NCBI RefSeq assembly: GCF_012273015.1
Contig: NZ_CP050954.1
Coordinates: 1,612,001-1,676,000 of the forward strand
Length of the DNA: 64,000 bases
Direction of reading: 5' to 3'
From: Hymenobacter sp. BT18
GTDB taxonomy: Bacteria > Bacteroidota > Bacteroidia > Cytophagales > Hymenobacteraceae
Under the pieces are notes generated by a model. That model was not told where the DNA came from. It saw only the letters and a list, made by a program, of their open reading frames with translations, and ran no database searches. Shown here piece by piece: positions 15,262 through 25,000 of the stretch (position 1 is the first letter of the stretch; each line of letters starts with the position of its first letter). The position numbers and the translations under genes are program-made.

Positions 15262-15723
15262 TTAGCAGCAACCGCCCCCGGGCGAGCAGCCGGCGCCTTG
15301 CAGCTGGGGCAGGCTGAGCAGCTGATGGCTGGGAATACCGCAGGCATCCTGGGCCAGGCAGGCAGTTTGCTTGAGCGTCAGGACAAAATCCGTCCCATCG
15401 AAGTCGAGCCCAAACTTGCCGATGGTTTGCTGCTGGTATTCCACTTCAATGTCGAGGTCCTGCCGGCCCAGAATTTTCTCCGACAAGGCCAGAATGTGCA
15501 GGAATTTCTGAGGCGCCAGCCGGTGGTCGTAGTCACCGGCTTCCCAGAGCTGGAAGTTGGCTACCGTTTCCTGCCGCTCTACTCCGCCGCAGTCGATAAA
15601 ATGCTTGCTTACCAAGCCTACTTCCGTCACGTGGAAGTGGTCGGGCAGGTAGGTGCCATCCGGCAGGCGGAACCGTACGGCCTGCAGCCCGGCCAGGGAC
15701 GTTTTCATTTCTGAGATTTTCAT
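15262..15723 (-). CDS. DUF6428-like protein, ArsR-linked
   Basis: 153 residues from the ATG at 15723. Contains a DHFHVTEVGLVSKHFIDCGG segment with His and Cys residues, a later CLAQDACG pair, and a C-terminal CSPGGGCC tail. The cysteines and histidines suggest a thiol or metal role. It closely follows an ArsR gene (28-base gap) and is controlled with it. From memory, DUF6428 genes often accompany ArsR regulators in Bacteroidota; function is unknown. Confidence 0.65.
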   Translation of the reverse strand: MKISEMKTSLAGLQAVRFRLPDGTYLPDHFHVTEVGLVSKHFIDCGGVERQETVANFQLWEAGDYDHRLAPQKFLHILALSEKILGRQDLDIEVEYQQQTIGKFGLDFDGTDFVLTLKQTACLAQDACGIPSHQLLSLPQLQGAGCSPGGGCC

Positions 15724-15751
15724 GGTCAACGCATTTAAGGAGAAAAGGAAA

Positions 15752-16102
15752 CTAACAGGAACTCTTACCCGCAGGTCCGCAGCCAGGACTGGCCACCGCT
15801 GCCTGGAAAAACATGGCAAACTGCTGCTGGACCTGGCGCAGCAGTTCGTAGTTCAGACAGTAACACACCGTCAGGCCGTCAATTTCGCCCCGGATCAGGC
15901 CCAGGGCTTTCAGCTCCTGCAGGTGTTGCGACACGGTGGTGCGGCTCAGGGGCAGTTCGGCGGCTATGTCGCCGGAGATGCAGGTTTGCTTGGAAGCCAG
16001 CAGCTGCACAATGGCTATGCGGGCAGGATGCGCCAGTGCTTTGGCGGCCCGGGCCAAGTTCTGCTGCTGCGGGGTGAACTCGGAAGTTTTGGCGTAAGTC
16101 AT
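15752..16102 (-). CDS. ArsR-family winged-helix regulator
   Basis: 116 residues from the ATG at 16102 (MTYAKTSEF); the longer reading would pass through the operator. A winged helix spans about 15-90: [14 protein letters not shown], then the recognition region [20 protein letters not shown], then [18 protein letters not shown]. The typical ELCVCD metal box of ArsR is absent. Other cysteines are present (CYC near the wing, CGP and a terminal C), so the inducer could be a metalloid, metal or redox signal sensed at non-canonical sites (inference). It probably represses its own operon with DUF6428 through the palindrome at 16116-16141. Confidence 0.85.
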   Translation of the reverse strand: MTYAKTSEFTPQQQNLARAAKALAHPARIAIVQLLASKQTCISGDIAAELPLSRTTVSQHLQELKALGLIRGEIDGLTVCYCLNYELLRQVQQQFAMFFQAAVASPGCGPAGKSSC

Positions 16103-16115
16103 CGGCAGGAAGAAA

Positions 16116-16141
16116 ACTATGTCGTAAATATACGACATAGT
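16116..16141. promoter_or_regulatory. ArsR operator palindrome
   Basis: ACTATGTCGTA-AATA-TACGACATAGT: two perfect 11-base arms with a 4-base spacer, 14 bases upstream of the arsR-like start. This is the usual form and place of an autoregulatory ArsR/SmtB site. Confidence 0.85.
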
Positions 16142-16263
16142 ATGACGCATGTTTACGCCATAGCCAATTATTTTTTTCAAAGCCGATGACGTGCGCCTTA
16201 AACTAAGCAAGTGCCCACACTGGCAGCCCGCCTAGCGGGCCGCTCCATTAAAGGAGCAAAGGC

Positions 16264-16659
16264 TTACACGTCGCGCAGCCACGCCATGGCCAGCGCGGCC
16301 TGCTCAAACGGAAAAATAACGGGCCGCTCCAGGCCCAGCAGCTGCAACCGGGCCGAAAGCTCATTAAAGTACTCCGGCGGGGCTACCCAGGCTATGGCCT
16401 CTATCCCGGCTTCTGCCGCGCGCGGCAGAAACTCCTTTTCCACCCAAGCAGCTGCTCCCTGCCAGGGCGTGGTGAGCAGGGAATTATCGTTTAGCAGCTT
16501 ACGCAGTCCCAAGCGCTTGGCGTGGGTGAGCACGAAGTTGGCCCCGGTCACAACGGTTTTCTGGGTTTGCTCCCCCCGCCACTGGTTGTACAGCCAGCCG
16601 TTTTCCTCGTCGTAATAAATCGTGATGTACGGGGTTTGCTCCAGGGTCGGTAAGTTCAT
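16264..16659 (-). CDS. Hypothetical protein, STAS/SpoIIAA-like
   Basis: 131 residues from the ATG at 16659 (MNLPTLEQTPYITI). The layout, a strand-rich start (ITIYYDEENGWLYNQWRG), then helix GANFVLTHAKRLGLRKLLNDN, then LTTPWQGAAAWVEKEFLPRA, matches the STAS/SpoIIAA-like cytosolic proteins common in Bacteroidota. Such proteins bind nucleotides or partners in stress signalling, but no partner gene is adjacent. Assignment to the fold is moderate. Confidence 0.55.
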   Translation of the reverse strand: MNLPTLEQTPYITIYYDEENGWLYNQWRGEQTQKTVVTGANFVLTHAKRLGLRKLLNDNSLLTTPWQGAAAWVEKEFLPRAAEAGIEAIAWVAPPEYFNELSARLQLLGLERPVIFPFEQAALAMAWLRDV

Positions 16660-16753
16660 GCTATTCCCAACGGTGTTCTTACGCCCGGCAAGCCAGACAA
16701 TTTTAACCAACTGCTTTCGGGTCGGGCCAGTGGGCGGCACACGGCCCCGAGGC

Positions 16754-16777
16754 CTTCTACACTACCAAATGTAGAAG
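16754..16777. promoter_or_regulatory. Inverted repeat upstream of the ferredoxin reductase promoter
   Basis: CTTCTACA-CTACCAAA-TGTAGAAG: perfect 8-base arms with an 8-base spacer. It lies about 30-50 bases upstream of the TACCTTTG element at 16806, a good place for a regulator. Could also form an RNA hairpin for the minus-strand transcript. Confidence 0.5.
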
Positions 16778-16805
16778 AAATAGCACAATACAGCGCTGTA
16801 CCCTG

Positions 16806-16813
16806 TACCTTTG
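16806..16813 (+). promoter_or_regulatory. Bacteroidota-type -7 element TACCTTTG
   Basis: Matches the phylum consensus TAnnTTTG and lies 88 bases upstream of the ferredoxin reductase start. No clear -33 TTG is visible at the usual spacing. Confidence 0.5.
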
Positions 16814-16900
16814 CGGCCGTTTAATACGCCCTGCCAACGTTTTAGTAGGTTTGCGTGTTTAACGCCTGCGGAACTCCTCGCACTGCCAATTGCTGACTGT

Positions 16901-17914
16901 ATGAATTCCATTTCCACCGATATCTGCATCATCGGCGCCGGGCCGGTAGGACTATTTGCCGTGTTCGAAGCCGGATTGCTGAAACTGCGGTGCCACGTTG
17001 TCGACGCGCTGCCCCAGGTGGGTGGCCAGCTCTCGGAAATCTATCCGAAGAAGCCTATTTATGATATTCCGGGCTTCCCGGAAGTACTGGCCGGCGACCT
17101 GGTGCGCAACCTCATGCGCCAGATTGAGCCCTTCCACCCCACGTTTACCCTGGGCGAACGGGTGGAGCGCTACGCCAAGCTGGATGATGGCTCATTTCAG
17201 CTCTTCACCTCCGATGGCACCGAAATTTTGTGCAAGACCATCTGCATTGCCGGTGGCCTAGGCTCGTTTGAGCCGCGCAAGCCGGCCATTGAGGACCTCG
17301 AAAAGTTTGAAGGCGGCCGCGGCGTGCACTACATGGTGCGCGACCCAGAAACGTTCCGCGACCAGCGCCTTGTCATTGCCGGCGGCGGCGACTCGGCGCT
17401 TGACTGGACCATCTTCCTGGCCGAGGTAGCCAAGGAAGTAACGTTAGTCCACCGGGGAACCACGTTCCGCGGAGCCGCCGACTCGGCCGAGAAGGTGCAG
17501 AAGCTACACGAAGCCGGCAAGGTGCGCCTGGTGCTGAGCAGCAACGTGACGCACGTGCACGGTACCGATAAGCTGGAAGCCGTGACCATCACCGCCAACT
17601 CGGGAGCCACCGAATCTGTTGCCCTCGACCACTTCATTCCCCTGTTTGGCCTCACGCCGAAGCTCGGCCCTATTGGCGAGTGGGGACTCGACCTGGCCGA
17701 TGATGCCGTCAAAGTGAATACCTTGGACTACTCTACGTCTGAGCCCGGGGTGTTTGCCATTGGCGACATCAACACCTACCCCGGCAAGCTCAAGCTAATC
17801 CTGTGCGGTTTCCACGAAGCGGCGCTTATGGCGCAGGGCGCGTTCAAATACATCAATCCCGACAAAAAGTACGTACTCAAGTACACCACCGTGAACGGGG
17901 TACCTACGCTGTAG
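16901..17914 (+). CDS. Ferredoxin/flavodoxin--NADP+ reductase, thioredoxin-reductase-like type
   Basis: 337 residues from the ATG at 16901. FAD-binding IIGAGPVGLFA at residues 9-19, a second dinucleotide (NADPH) fold with IAGGGDSALDW at about 158-168, and the C-terminal FAIGDINTYPG FAD motif. The redox CxxC of thioredoxin reductases is missing, which marks the TrxR-like ferredoxin reductases (YumC type). It moves electrons between NADPH and ferredoxin in the cytoplasm. A 2Fe-2S ferredoxin gene lies 104 bases downstream on the same strand and is the likely partner. The leader carries a promoter element and an inverted repeat. Confidence 0.9.
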   Translation: MNSISTDICIIGAGPVGLFAVFEAGLLKLRCHVVDALPQVGGQLSEIYPKKPIYDIPGFPEVLAGDLVRNLMRQIEPFHPTFTLGERVERYAKLDDGSFQLFTSDGTEILCKTICIAGGLGSFEPRKPAIEDLEKFEGGRGVHYMVRDPETFRDQRLVIAGGGDSALDWTIFLAEVAKEVTLVHRGTTFRGAADSAEKVQKLHEAGKVRLVLSSNVTHVHGTDKLEAVTITANSGATESVALDHFIPLFGLTPKLGPIGEWGLDLADDAVKVNTLDYSTSEPGVFAIGDINTYPGKLKLILCGFHEAALMAQGAFKYINPDKKYVLKYTTVNGVPTL

Positions 17915-17935
17915 CAAGACCTGAGACTAGAAGAC

Positions 17936-18009
17936 ATGAGAAGTGAGATGGCCGACTTAGTGCAAAGCTGATACCTGTCTCACTTCTCATATCTTACTGT
18001 CTCACTTCC
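17936..18009. repeat. Inverted and direct repeats between reductase and ferredoxin genes
   Basis: A perfect 13-base inverted repeat (ATGAGAAGTGAGA at 17936-17948 with its complement at 17978-17990) surrounds a 29-base centre. In addition CTGTCTCACTTC occurs at 17975-17986 and again at 17998-18009 as a direct repeat. It may be a REP-like dispersed element or an mRNA-stability hairpin within the operon. Confidence 0.7.
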
Positions 18010-18018
18010 AAACCTAAT

Positions 18019-18345
18019 ATGACCGACGAAGTACGTGTGTATGTGGAAGAGGCGCCAAGTCAGCGCCGCGAAGTAATAGCCCCCACCGATATGGGCCTGA
18101 GCCTGATGGAAATCCTGAAAGCCGATGGCTATGATATTCAGGCCACGTGCGGCGGCATGGCCCTTTGCGGCACCTGCCACGTGGAGGTGCTGGCGGGCCC
18201 CGAGCTACCCGAGCCCAGCGACGATGAGCTGGCCATGCTGGAAAGCCTGCCCGTCATGACGCAGGGGAGCCGTCTTTCCTGCCAGATTCGGATCAACGAG
18301 CGGATGGACGGCCTCGTCGTGCGCCTGATGCCCCAAAACGCGTAA
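18019..18345 (+). CDS. 2Fe-2S ferredoxin, adrenodoxin/Isc type
   Basis: 108 residues. Cluster ligands fit C-x5-C-x2-C...C: ATCGGMALCGTCHVEVL (about residues 39-54) and the later LSCQI Cys near residue 92. The acidic segment after the third Cys (LPEPSDDELAMLE) is the usual interaction surface. It carries single electrons, most likely from the reductase encoded just upstream. The physiological acceptor is not shown here. Confidence 0.9.
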   Translation: MTDEVRVYVEEAPSQRREVIAPTDMGLSLMEILKADGYDIQATCGGMALCGTCHVEVLAGPELPEPSDDELAMLESLPVMTQGSRLSCQIRINERMDGLVVRLMPQNA

Positions 18346-18394
18346 TACGCTACCCGTTAGCTTGCCTCTGCTACCGGGTTGACTGAGAGGCATT

Positions 18395-18445
18395 AGCCCA
18401 TAAAAAAGACGCTATCCGTGCTGGGCAGCGTCTTTTTTATGGGCT
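18395..18445. terminator. Terminator after the ferredoxin gene
   Basis: Arms of 19 bases (18395-18413 with 18427-18445) pair perfectly around a 13-base loop; the stem contains an A-run and a T-run so it can work in both directions. Confidence 0.85.
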
Positions 18446-18490
18446 GAGAAGTGGGTAAGCGCAGCTTAGCCGGCCTTTACAACGGCAGCT

Positions 18491-18958
18491 CTAGCGACGC
18501 CGCCGCGCAGCAGTCTTTTTCTTGGTCACGCTTTTTTTGCGACTGGCCTTGCGGCTGGCCGCCGAACGGTGCCGGCTGCGGGTGTAGTGGCGACGGGGTG
18601 CGGCGGCAGCAGCGGGGGAAGCAGCCGTTTCGGCAGGTTTCTCGGTGGCCATGGCAGAGGCAGAGGCTTCCAGGGCCGGAGTGGTGGCCACGTGCTGGGC
18701 CGTAGTGCCGGCCGGTGCTACCGCGGCGGCTTCGGGCTTGGGCGCAGCAGGCTGCATCTTGCGGCGCACGGGCATCAGGAAGTCCCGCTCTACCCGCTCC
18801 TGGGCTGTTAGCTTTTCTTCACCCGGCAAGGCCGGGCGCACGGGTACGGCCACTTTTCCGGCCGTATCGGGGGTGGAAGAGGCCGGCTTTTTCTGGCCTT
18901 GAGCCAGCGCTCCGGCCCCACTCAGCAGCAGCCCTACACACAGTAATACGATACGCAT
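18491..18958 (-). CDS. Exported Ala/Pro-rich protein with a histone-like basic tail
   Basis: 155 residues. A signal peptide (MRIVLLCVGLLLSGAGALAQ, cleavage after about residue 19) precedes a Pro/Ala-rich low-complexity middle. The last 35 residues are strongly basic with repeated SRKASRKK and TKKKTAARRRR-like runs. No fold can be assigned. The tail could bind nucleic acid, polysaccharide or other polyanions outside the cytoplasm; it is also possible that the signal-like segment is a membrane anchor. Monocistronic, convergent with the ferredoxin operon. Confidence 0.6.
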   Translation of the reverse strand: MRIVLLCVGLLLSGAGALAQGQKKPASSTPDTAGKVAVPVRPALPGEEKLTAQERVERDFLMPVRRKMQPAAPKPEAAAVAPAGTTAQHVATTPALEASASAMATEKPAETAASPAAAAAPRRHYTRSRHRSAASRKASRKKSVTKKKTAARRRR

Positions 18959-19098
18959 CAGCTACTTTCTTCGGTTGATGGGAGGGCAAAAGTACCAGAT
19001 CCTGAACCGAATACCAAGCCACACCCCAATCCGCAGGCTGCAAAGGGCCTTTTCAGCCCTCTGCGCTGCGATATTGAAAGTAAAAATGCAATTTCCCT

Positions 19099-22000
19099 TT
19101 ACTTCCCTGAAAGCTCCCCAATCTGCACCCGCGTACCCGCCGAGTGCGTGGTAAACTCCGGCGCGTAGAGGCACTGCAGCTGCGAGAGGCCTCCCGAAAA
19201 ATCACCACTCTGGGCGGCGCGCAGGCGGTATTCGAAGGTGTGGGTGCCTTTGGGGAAGAAGCCGATGAAGAAGTTGGTGGCCGCGTCGCGGGGGCTTTCG
19301 TAGTAGCCCAGCCCACCCTGGTAGCGGTAGCCCGAGCTCTGGCTGATCAACTCCAGGCCGGCGGCCCGCTGGTCTTTCAAGTGCACGTATTCCAGGTCGC
19401 GGTCGGCGCGCAGCACGAGGCGCACCACCAGCACGTCGCCCACCCGTAGGGGTGCAGCGGCCGTAAGCCGTTCGAGCACCGGACCGCCAGTGGTGCGCTG
19501 CTCCCGAAACAGTTGGCGCTCCAAACTCAGGGCCGTAGTGGCGGGCGTGATTTTATCGAACTGCTCGAAGTACTGCCAGTAGAGCGCGCCCCAGGCCACC
19601 CCAGCATCGGTCTTCTGCACCGAAACCTTGCCCTGGGCTGGCTTCACCTCGGCCGCCGACCACGTGGTTTTGAAGTAGCCGGTGCCGGTTTGCTGGGCCG
19701 TGGGTTTTACCAGCTCCCCTCCTACCCGCACTTGCAGGGGCTGGGTGGGCTGCAGCCAGTCGGAGCCGCGCAGCATCAGGGCGTAGCAGGCGTCGGCGGT
19801 GGCGCGGGTGCTTTCCCAGTGCTGGGTTTGCTTTTGCTTGAGCAGCCAGAGCTTCATTTCATCCACGGCTTTCTGGTCGTCCTGCACTTCATCAAAGGCC
19901 TCAATGAGCGTGGCCTGGGTTTCGGTGGGAGCTTCGCGCCAGTAGTAGCCACCGCGCACTTCCTTCCAGTACATACCCAGCTCCGGCGAGTGCAGGGCAT
20001 TTTCGCGCAGCCCCGTGAGCACGTCGCGCACGGCACTGGGCGCCGCTTTCGTACGGTGCAAAGCCAAAGCCAGCTGGGCCTGGAGGTAGCGCGTCTGGGC
20101 AGGCCAATAAGTGACGGCTTGTTGCTGGTAGTAAGCCTGCGCTGGTTGCGCCGATTTTGCTACGGTCTGCTTGAGCCAAAAGCTACGGGCATACAGTGCC
20201 TGAATCTGAATGTCGCCTATGTGGTCTTTCTTCAGGTCTACTTTCGGCTGTTTGCGCAGCTCGGTATAGTCGCGCTGCAGCTGCTCGTCGAGGTAGCGCA
20301 GGGCGTTTTGCAGGATAGGGCGGGCCTGCTCGTCCTGGCTGGCATCGAAGGCGCCCAGCTTCTGCAGCTTGCCAAAACCCGCCACGATAAGCTGAGTGAT
20401 GTACCGGTCGTCGGGCATCTTCTCAAACCAGGGAAAGGCACCGTTGGGCTGCTGCATCTTGGCCAGCTTGAGGAGGGCGCGGGCAGTTTCGGCACGTAGG
20501 CGGGGCTCATCGAGCAGCTCGGCCAGGCGGCGCATCCGCTCGGTGTCGTTCTGAGCGTCGCGCACCCAGGGGGTTTCCTGCAGCAACAGGGCCTTTAGCT
20601 CCTGGTTTTGCTCCAGCTTGCTGGTGAGGGCCCTGGAATCAGCCGACCCGTCGCCGGCCTGGGCGGCGCGCTTCCACTCGGCCAGCACCGGCTGTAGCCT
20701 GGGGTTCTGCTGCAGAATACGGGCGGCCAGTAAGTTGGCGTAGAGGCGGCTGAATACCTGCTCGGAGCACTCGTAAGGGTACTCCATCAAGTAAGGCAGG
20801 GCCTGCACGGCGTACCAGGCGGGGTTGGGGGTCATTTCCAGCGTGAGCGAGTAGTTGCGCCGCGTGCCCGACGTGGTGCTCGTCAGCTTTTTCAGCTCAA
20901 ACTCCCGCGTAGCCGGGCCCACGATGGGCAGCGGCAGGCTTTCGGTGATGAGGATGCGGTTGGGCAGCACCGGCAGGGTGTTTTCCTCGCCGTCGGAAAC
21001 AGTTTGTAGTTGCTTGTTTCCGATTGCGCGTTTCTGGTCTTTGACTTCTTTGCGGGACTTTTTATCCGCTCTTCCTTCTTCCTTCTTCCTACTCAGCTCT
21101 GCAGAGGCCACTACGCGGTAGGTAATGGCTTCGAGGGGCACCTGACCTTCGGCAGTTTCAGGGATACGCAGGCTCCAGCTCACGGCCGTGCTTTGGTTAG
21201 CCGCCAGCTTAAACTGCTGTTGCGCCGCGCCTTGCAGCACCTTGCTTTCGATGGGCTGCTGGGTGCGGGCGTCGAAGAGGAAGAGCTGGGTAGTACCGCT
21301 CAGGGGCTGGGCCGTGAGGTTGCTGAGCTTGGCCGAGAAGCGCAACTGGTCGCCTTCCCGGAAAAAGCGCGGGGCGTTAGCCGTTACTTGCAGGGACTTT
21401 TGCGTCACCAGGTCGCGGCGAAGCAGGCCGGTGTGCAGCTGCTGGTCGTGGGCCAGGGCTAGCAGCTGCCAGCGCGTTACGGCTTCGGGCATCTGGAATT
21501 CCAGCACCGTTTCGCCCTGGGCGTTGGTGCGCAGCGCGGGCAGCCAGAAAGCCGTTTCCCGGAAGTTCTTACGCGCCTGCACGCCGGAGAGGTCGGGCTG
21601 AGCGGGCTTGGGCGATTGGGCGCTGCCGGGAGCGGCTGTTTCAACGGCCTCACTCATAACTTTGTCGGCACCAGCCTGAGCATCCATAGCCACCATCGGG
21701 GCTGGAGCTGCCATTGCCGCTTCGCCTCGGGCCATCGATTTACGTTGTACCGCTACTCCGGCAAAACGCCTGTTGACTGCATATACGATGTCATTCTTAC
21801 TTGAATATCCCCACAGATTTATTTCAGGATAAACCAATTCAACAATATCCACGCTGCCTTCCTGGTAGAAAAGCACATTAGATTCTTCCGTTCTAAATTG
21901 CCCGTTCCAGCCCAGTAAGGCCGGATGATATGGTTTCGGGAAATCCAGATCCGCAAAACCGTGCGGCCGGAAGGTATCCAGAGACTGGTCGTAGAGCGTG

Positions 22001-25000
22001 GCCAGCAGTTCGGCGTTGGCGGGCTTGCCGCCAGCGTTGTGGATGGTGACGCGCCAGGTTTCTTTCTGGCCGGGCTGGAGCTTGTCGCGGAAGGTGGCAA
22101 TGCTCAGGCGCAGTGGCGCGGGCGGCGTGGCCACCTGCACCACGGCGTTGTGCAGGTACAGGCGGTTGTCGCGCACCTGGGTGGTATGGACGTAGAGTTG
22201 CGTTTCACCTAAGGTGGCGGGCACGGGTACGCTTACCAGGCGCTGCTCGTTGGCATTCAGCGTCAGCCACTCGCGGCGCAGGGGCTGGCCGGCGGCTTCC
22301 ACTTCCACCAGCACCCGGGCGCCGGCTTCACTGCTGCCTACCAGGAACTGAGCCGTTTGGCCGGGGACCACGCTGTCCTGCAGGGCCACAAACCAATCGG
22401 GGGTGGGCACAGGCAGCTCGTTGGCCGAGGGAGTGTAGAGCGTGAAGCGCTGCTCGGTTTTAGTGGGTTGCTCGGCCGAGGTGGCGGTGGCTTCGAGCAG
22501 GTAGCGGCCAGTCTGCTGCTTGGCCAAGGCGGCGGCCAGCTCCGGCAGCAGGGGCGTGGTGTTGGTATCGAAATCCTGGGTAAAGACTTCCGTGCGGGCC
22601 CAGGTGCTGTCGTTGTCTTCGTGCCCATAGGCATCCAGCGGGAAGCGGCGCTTGAACTCCTCCCGGCTCAGAGCTTCGCGCTCGGGCCGCTCCCAGGCGC
22701 GGGGACGGAAGGCGCGGGCGGGCGGCGTGAGGCGGTAAAGGCGCAGCTGCCCCTTCGCAGGGCGGGCTTCACCGGTGGCGTTGGTGCTCAATAGCCGCAG
22801 GGCCGGCAACTTGTCACGGTTCAGGAGCTCGGGCACTTGCAACTGCAGCGTGAGGGCCGCGTTGCCTAGGCTGATGGTTTGCTGGCCAGTCCGGGTTTCG
22901 CCGGCAGCATCGGTTACGTCGGCCGACACTTCAAACACGTAGCCGGGGCCCCAGCCGCCGCGCTTGTTGGCACCTGCCTCGCTCTGCGCGGTAAAGTTGA
23001 TGGTAAATCCGCCCGCCGAATCGGTTTGGGTAGTGCCATTGCTGATTTCCACTTCCGACCGGCCACCGGGGCCCGGGTAACCCATCCGGCCGCCATAGGG
23101 GCGGTACAAGGGCCACACGGTGCGGCGCACCACGCGGTAGCGCACGGTAGCGCCATCAACGGGCTGCCCGGCGTAGGCCGTAGCCTGGCCGCGTACCGCT
23201 ACGGGCTGGCCCAGCACTGGCGTACCCTTCACCGGCTCAAACGTGACCTGGAAGGTGGGCCGCTTGTAGTCTTCCACCGCGAAGCCTATGCTGCCGTTAT
23301 CGGTCTGCAAACTCATTTCCCCGTTCAGCAAGCCCGTAGGCAGTACCACGGAGCCGTGAAAGGAGCCAAAATCAGAAGAGGTGAACGGCAGCGTCTGCAC
23401 GGTCTGACCATTTACGTCCACCAGCCGCACCGACACGGGCTGCCCGGTGAGCAGGCGGGATTTACCGGCTAGGGTTTCCGTCAGGATGCCTTTGAAATAG
23501 AGCGTCTGGCCGGGGCGGTAAATGGCGCGGTCAGTATACAGAAAGGTGCGGCGCTGGAGTTGCTCCTGGTCGGGAATATAACGCGGGCCGTAGTAACCGC
23601 CTTCCTCCATCAGCAGCGAGTCGACGCCTTTGGTCAGCAGCAGTGCCCGTAGCTGGGTATTCTCACCGGTAACCATTCCCATAGCTACCTGGGCCTGCCC
23701 CTCGGCATCAGTGGTGGTAATGTTACCCCGGCGCTGCTGGTAGTTGCGGCTGGGCTGGTCGTAATATTGAAAGAAGGGCAACACGCTGGCGCCGACCTGA
23801 GGCTGACCGCTCTGCCGGTGCAGCACCAGCACCTGCGGTCCAGGCTGCGTGGCGGAGTTGCGGCGCACCAAGCTCAGTTCACTTACGTGCAGCTCGCCAT
23901 AGGCAGTGGTAACGTTGTCGCGGGTTTTAACCGGGTTATCGGCAGCTGTGCTAAGCACAAGCAGGTAATGCCCCAGCGGCAGCGCCGGACCGGCTTGCTG
24001 CACGCTATGCGAGGTATAATCGACGGGGCCAGCAACTGGCAGCGCCCAAGCGGCGGCGGGCTTGGCGGCCAGCACCCGGGCGTAGCGCTCCTCCCAGGTA
24101 AGCGGCTTGCGGTAAGCCTGCTCCAGCTGGCGCAGGGCCTGGGCGCTGCTGACGCGGTAAGCCTTGGCGTACAACTGCGTGGCATTGCGCACTTGCAGCT
24201 TCAGCAGCCAGGGTTGGTTGGGTAGCACCACATCTTCCGAAGTGAAGGCTATGGCTACGGCCTCAATGCGCTGACGCAAGGCCCGGGCCCGCTGCGCCCC
24301 GCGAGATTTGGGGAAGCGCTTTTCGGCTACCAGGGCTATTTCTCTGGCTTTGGCAGGGTGCCGGGCTTCCAGGTTTTCGGCCTGCTCGGCCAGAAATTCC
24401 GTGCTGATGGGCAGGGCCTGGTACGTGTCGGCGGCGCGGGCCAGGGCCCGTTGGTACACCGAGTCTTTGCTGGCCAGCACGGAATGCTGCTGCACGAAGC
24501 GCAGGCGTTTTAAATCTACATCGGCCAGGGCAGCTGGGTTCTGCGCGTCCTGCAGCCGGAAAGCGGTGAGCTGCTGCAGCACCTGCAGGGCGTGAAACTG
24601 GCCGTTGAGCGAATCGGCTGTGGGCGCGGTGAGCTTGAGCTGGGCAAACTCCCTGGCTGGCGCGTATAGATTCGTTGCTTTCAGCTCGAACTGTACCGCG
24701 GGGTGCGTCACGTAGAACTCGTCGTTTTGCAGGCCCTCTACGGCGCGGTGGGCCAGCAGGTCGTAGAGCGTGGGGCGCAGGCTGCGGCCTTCGGCACTGC
24801 CACCCTGCACAGCATAACCTAACCGGGCTAACGGCAACTGCTGCTGGCGGATGGGCTCCTCCTGCACCGAGGCACGGTAGTGGCGCACCACGGCACTGCC
24901 GAGGCGGGCGGCATCCCAGGTGCGGATGTCCTGGGCGCTGGTATCGGCTGGAGGGGCATCTTCAGTAGCGCCACTGGTGCGGTCGTAGAGCTGGTAGCGG

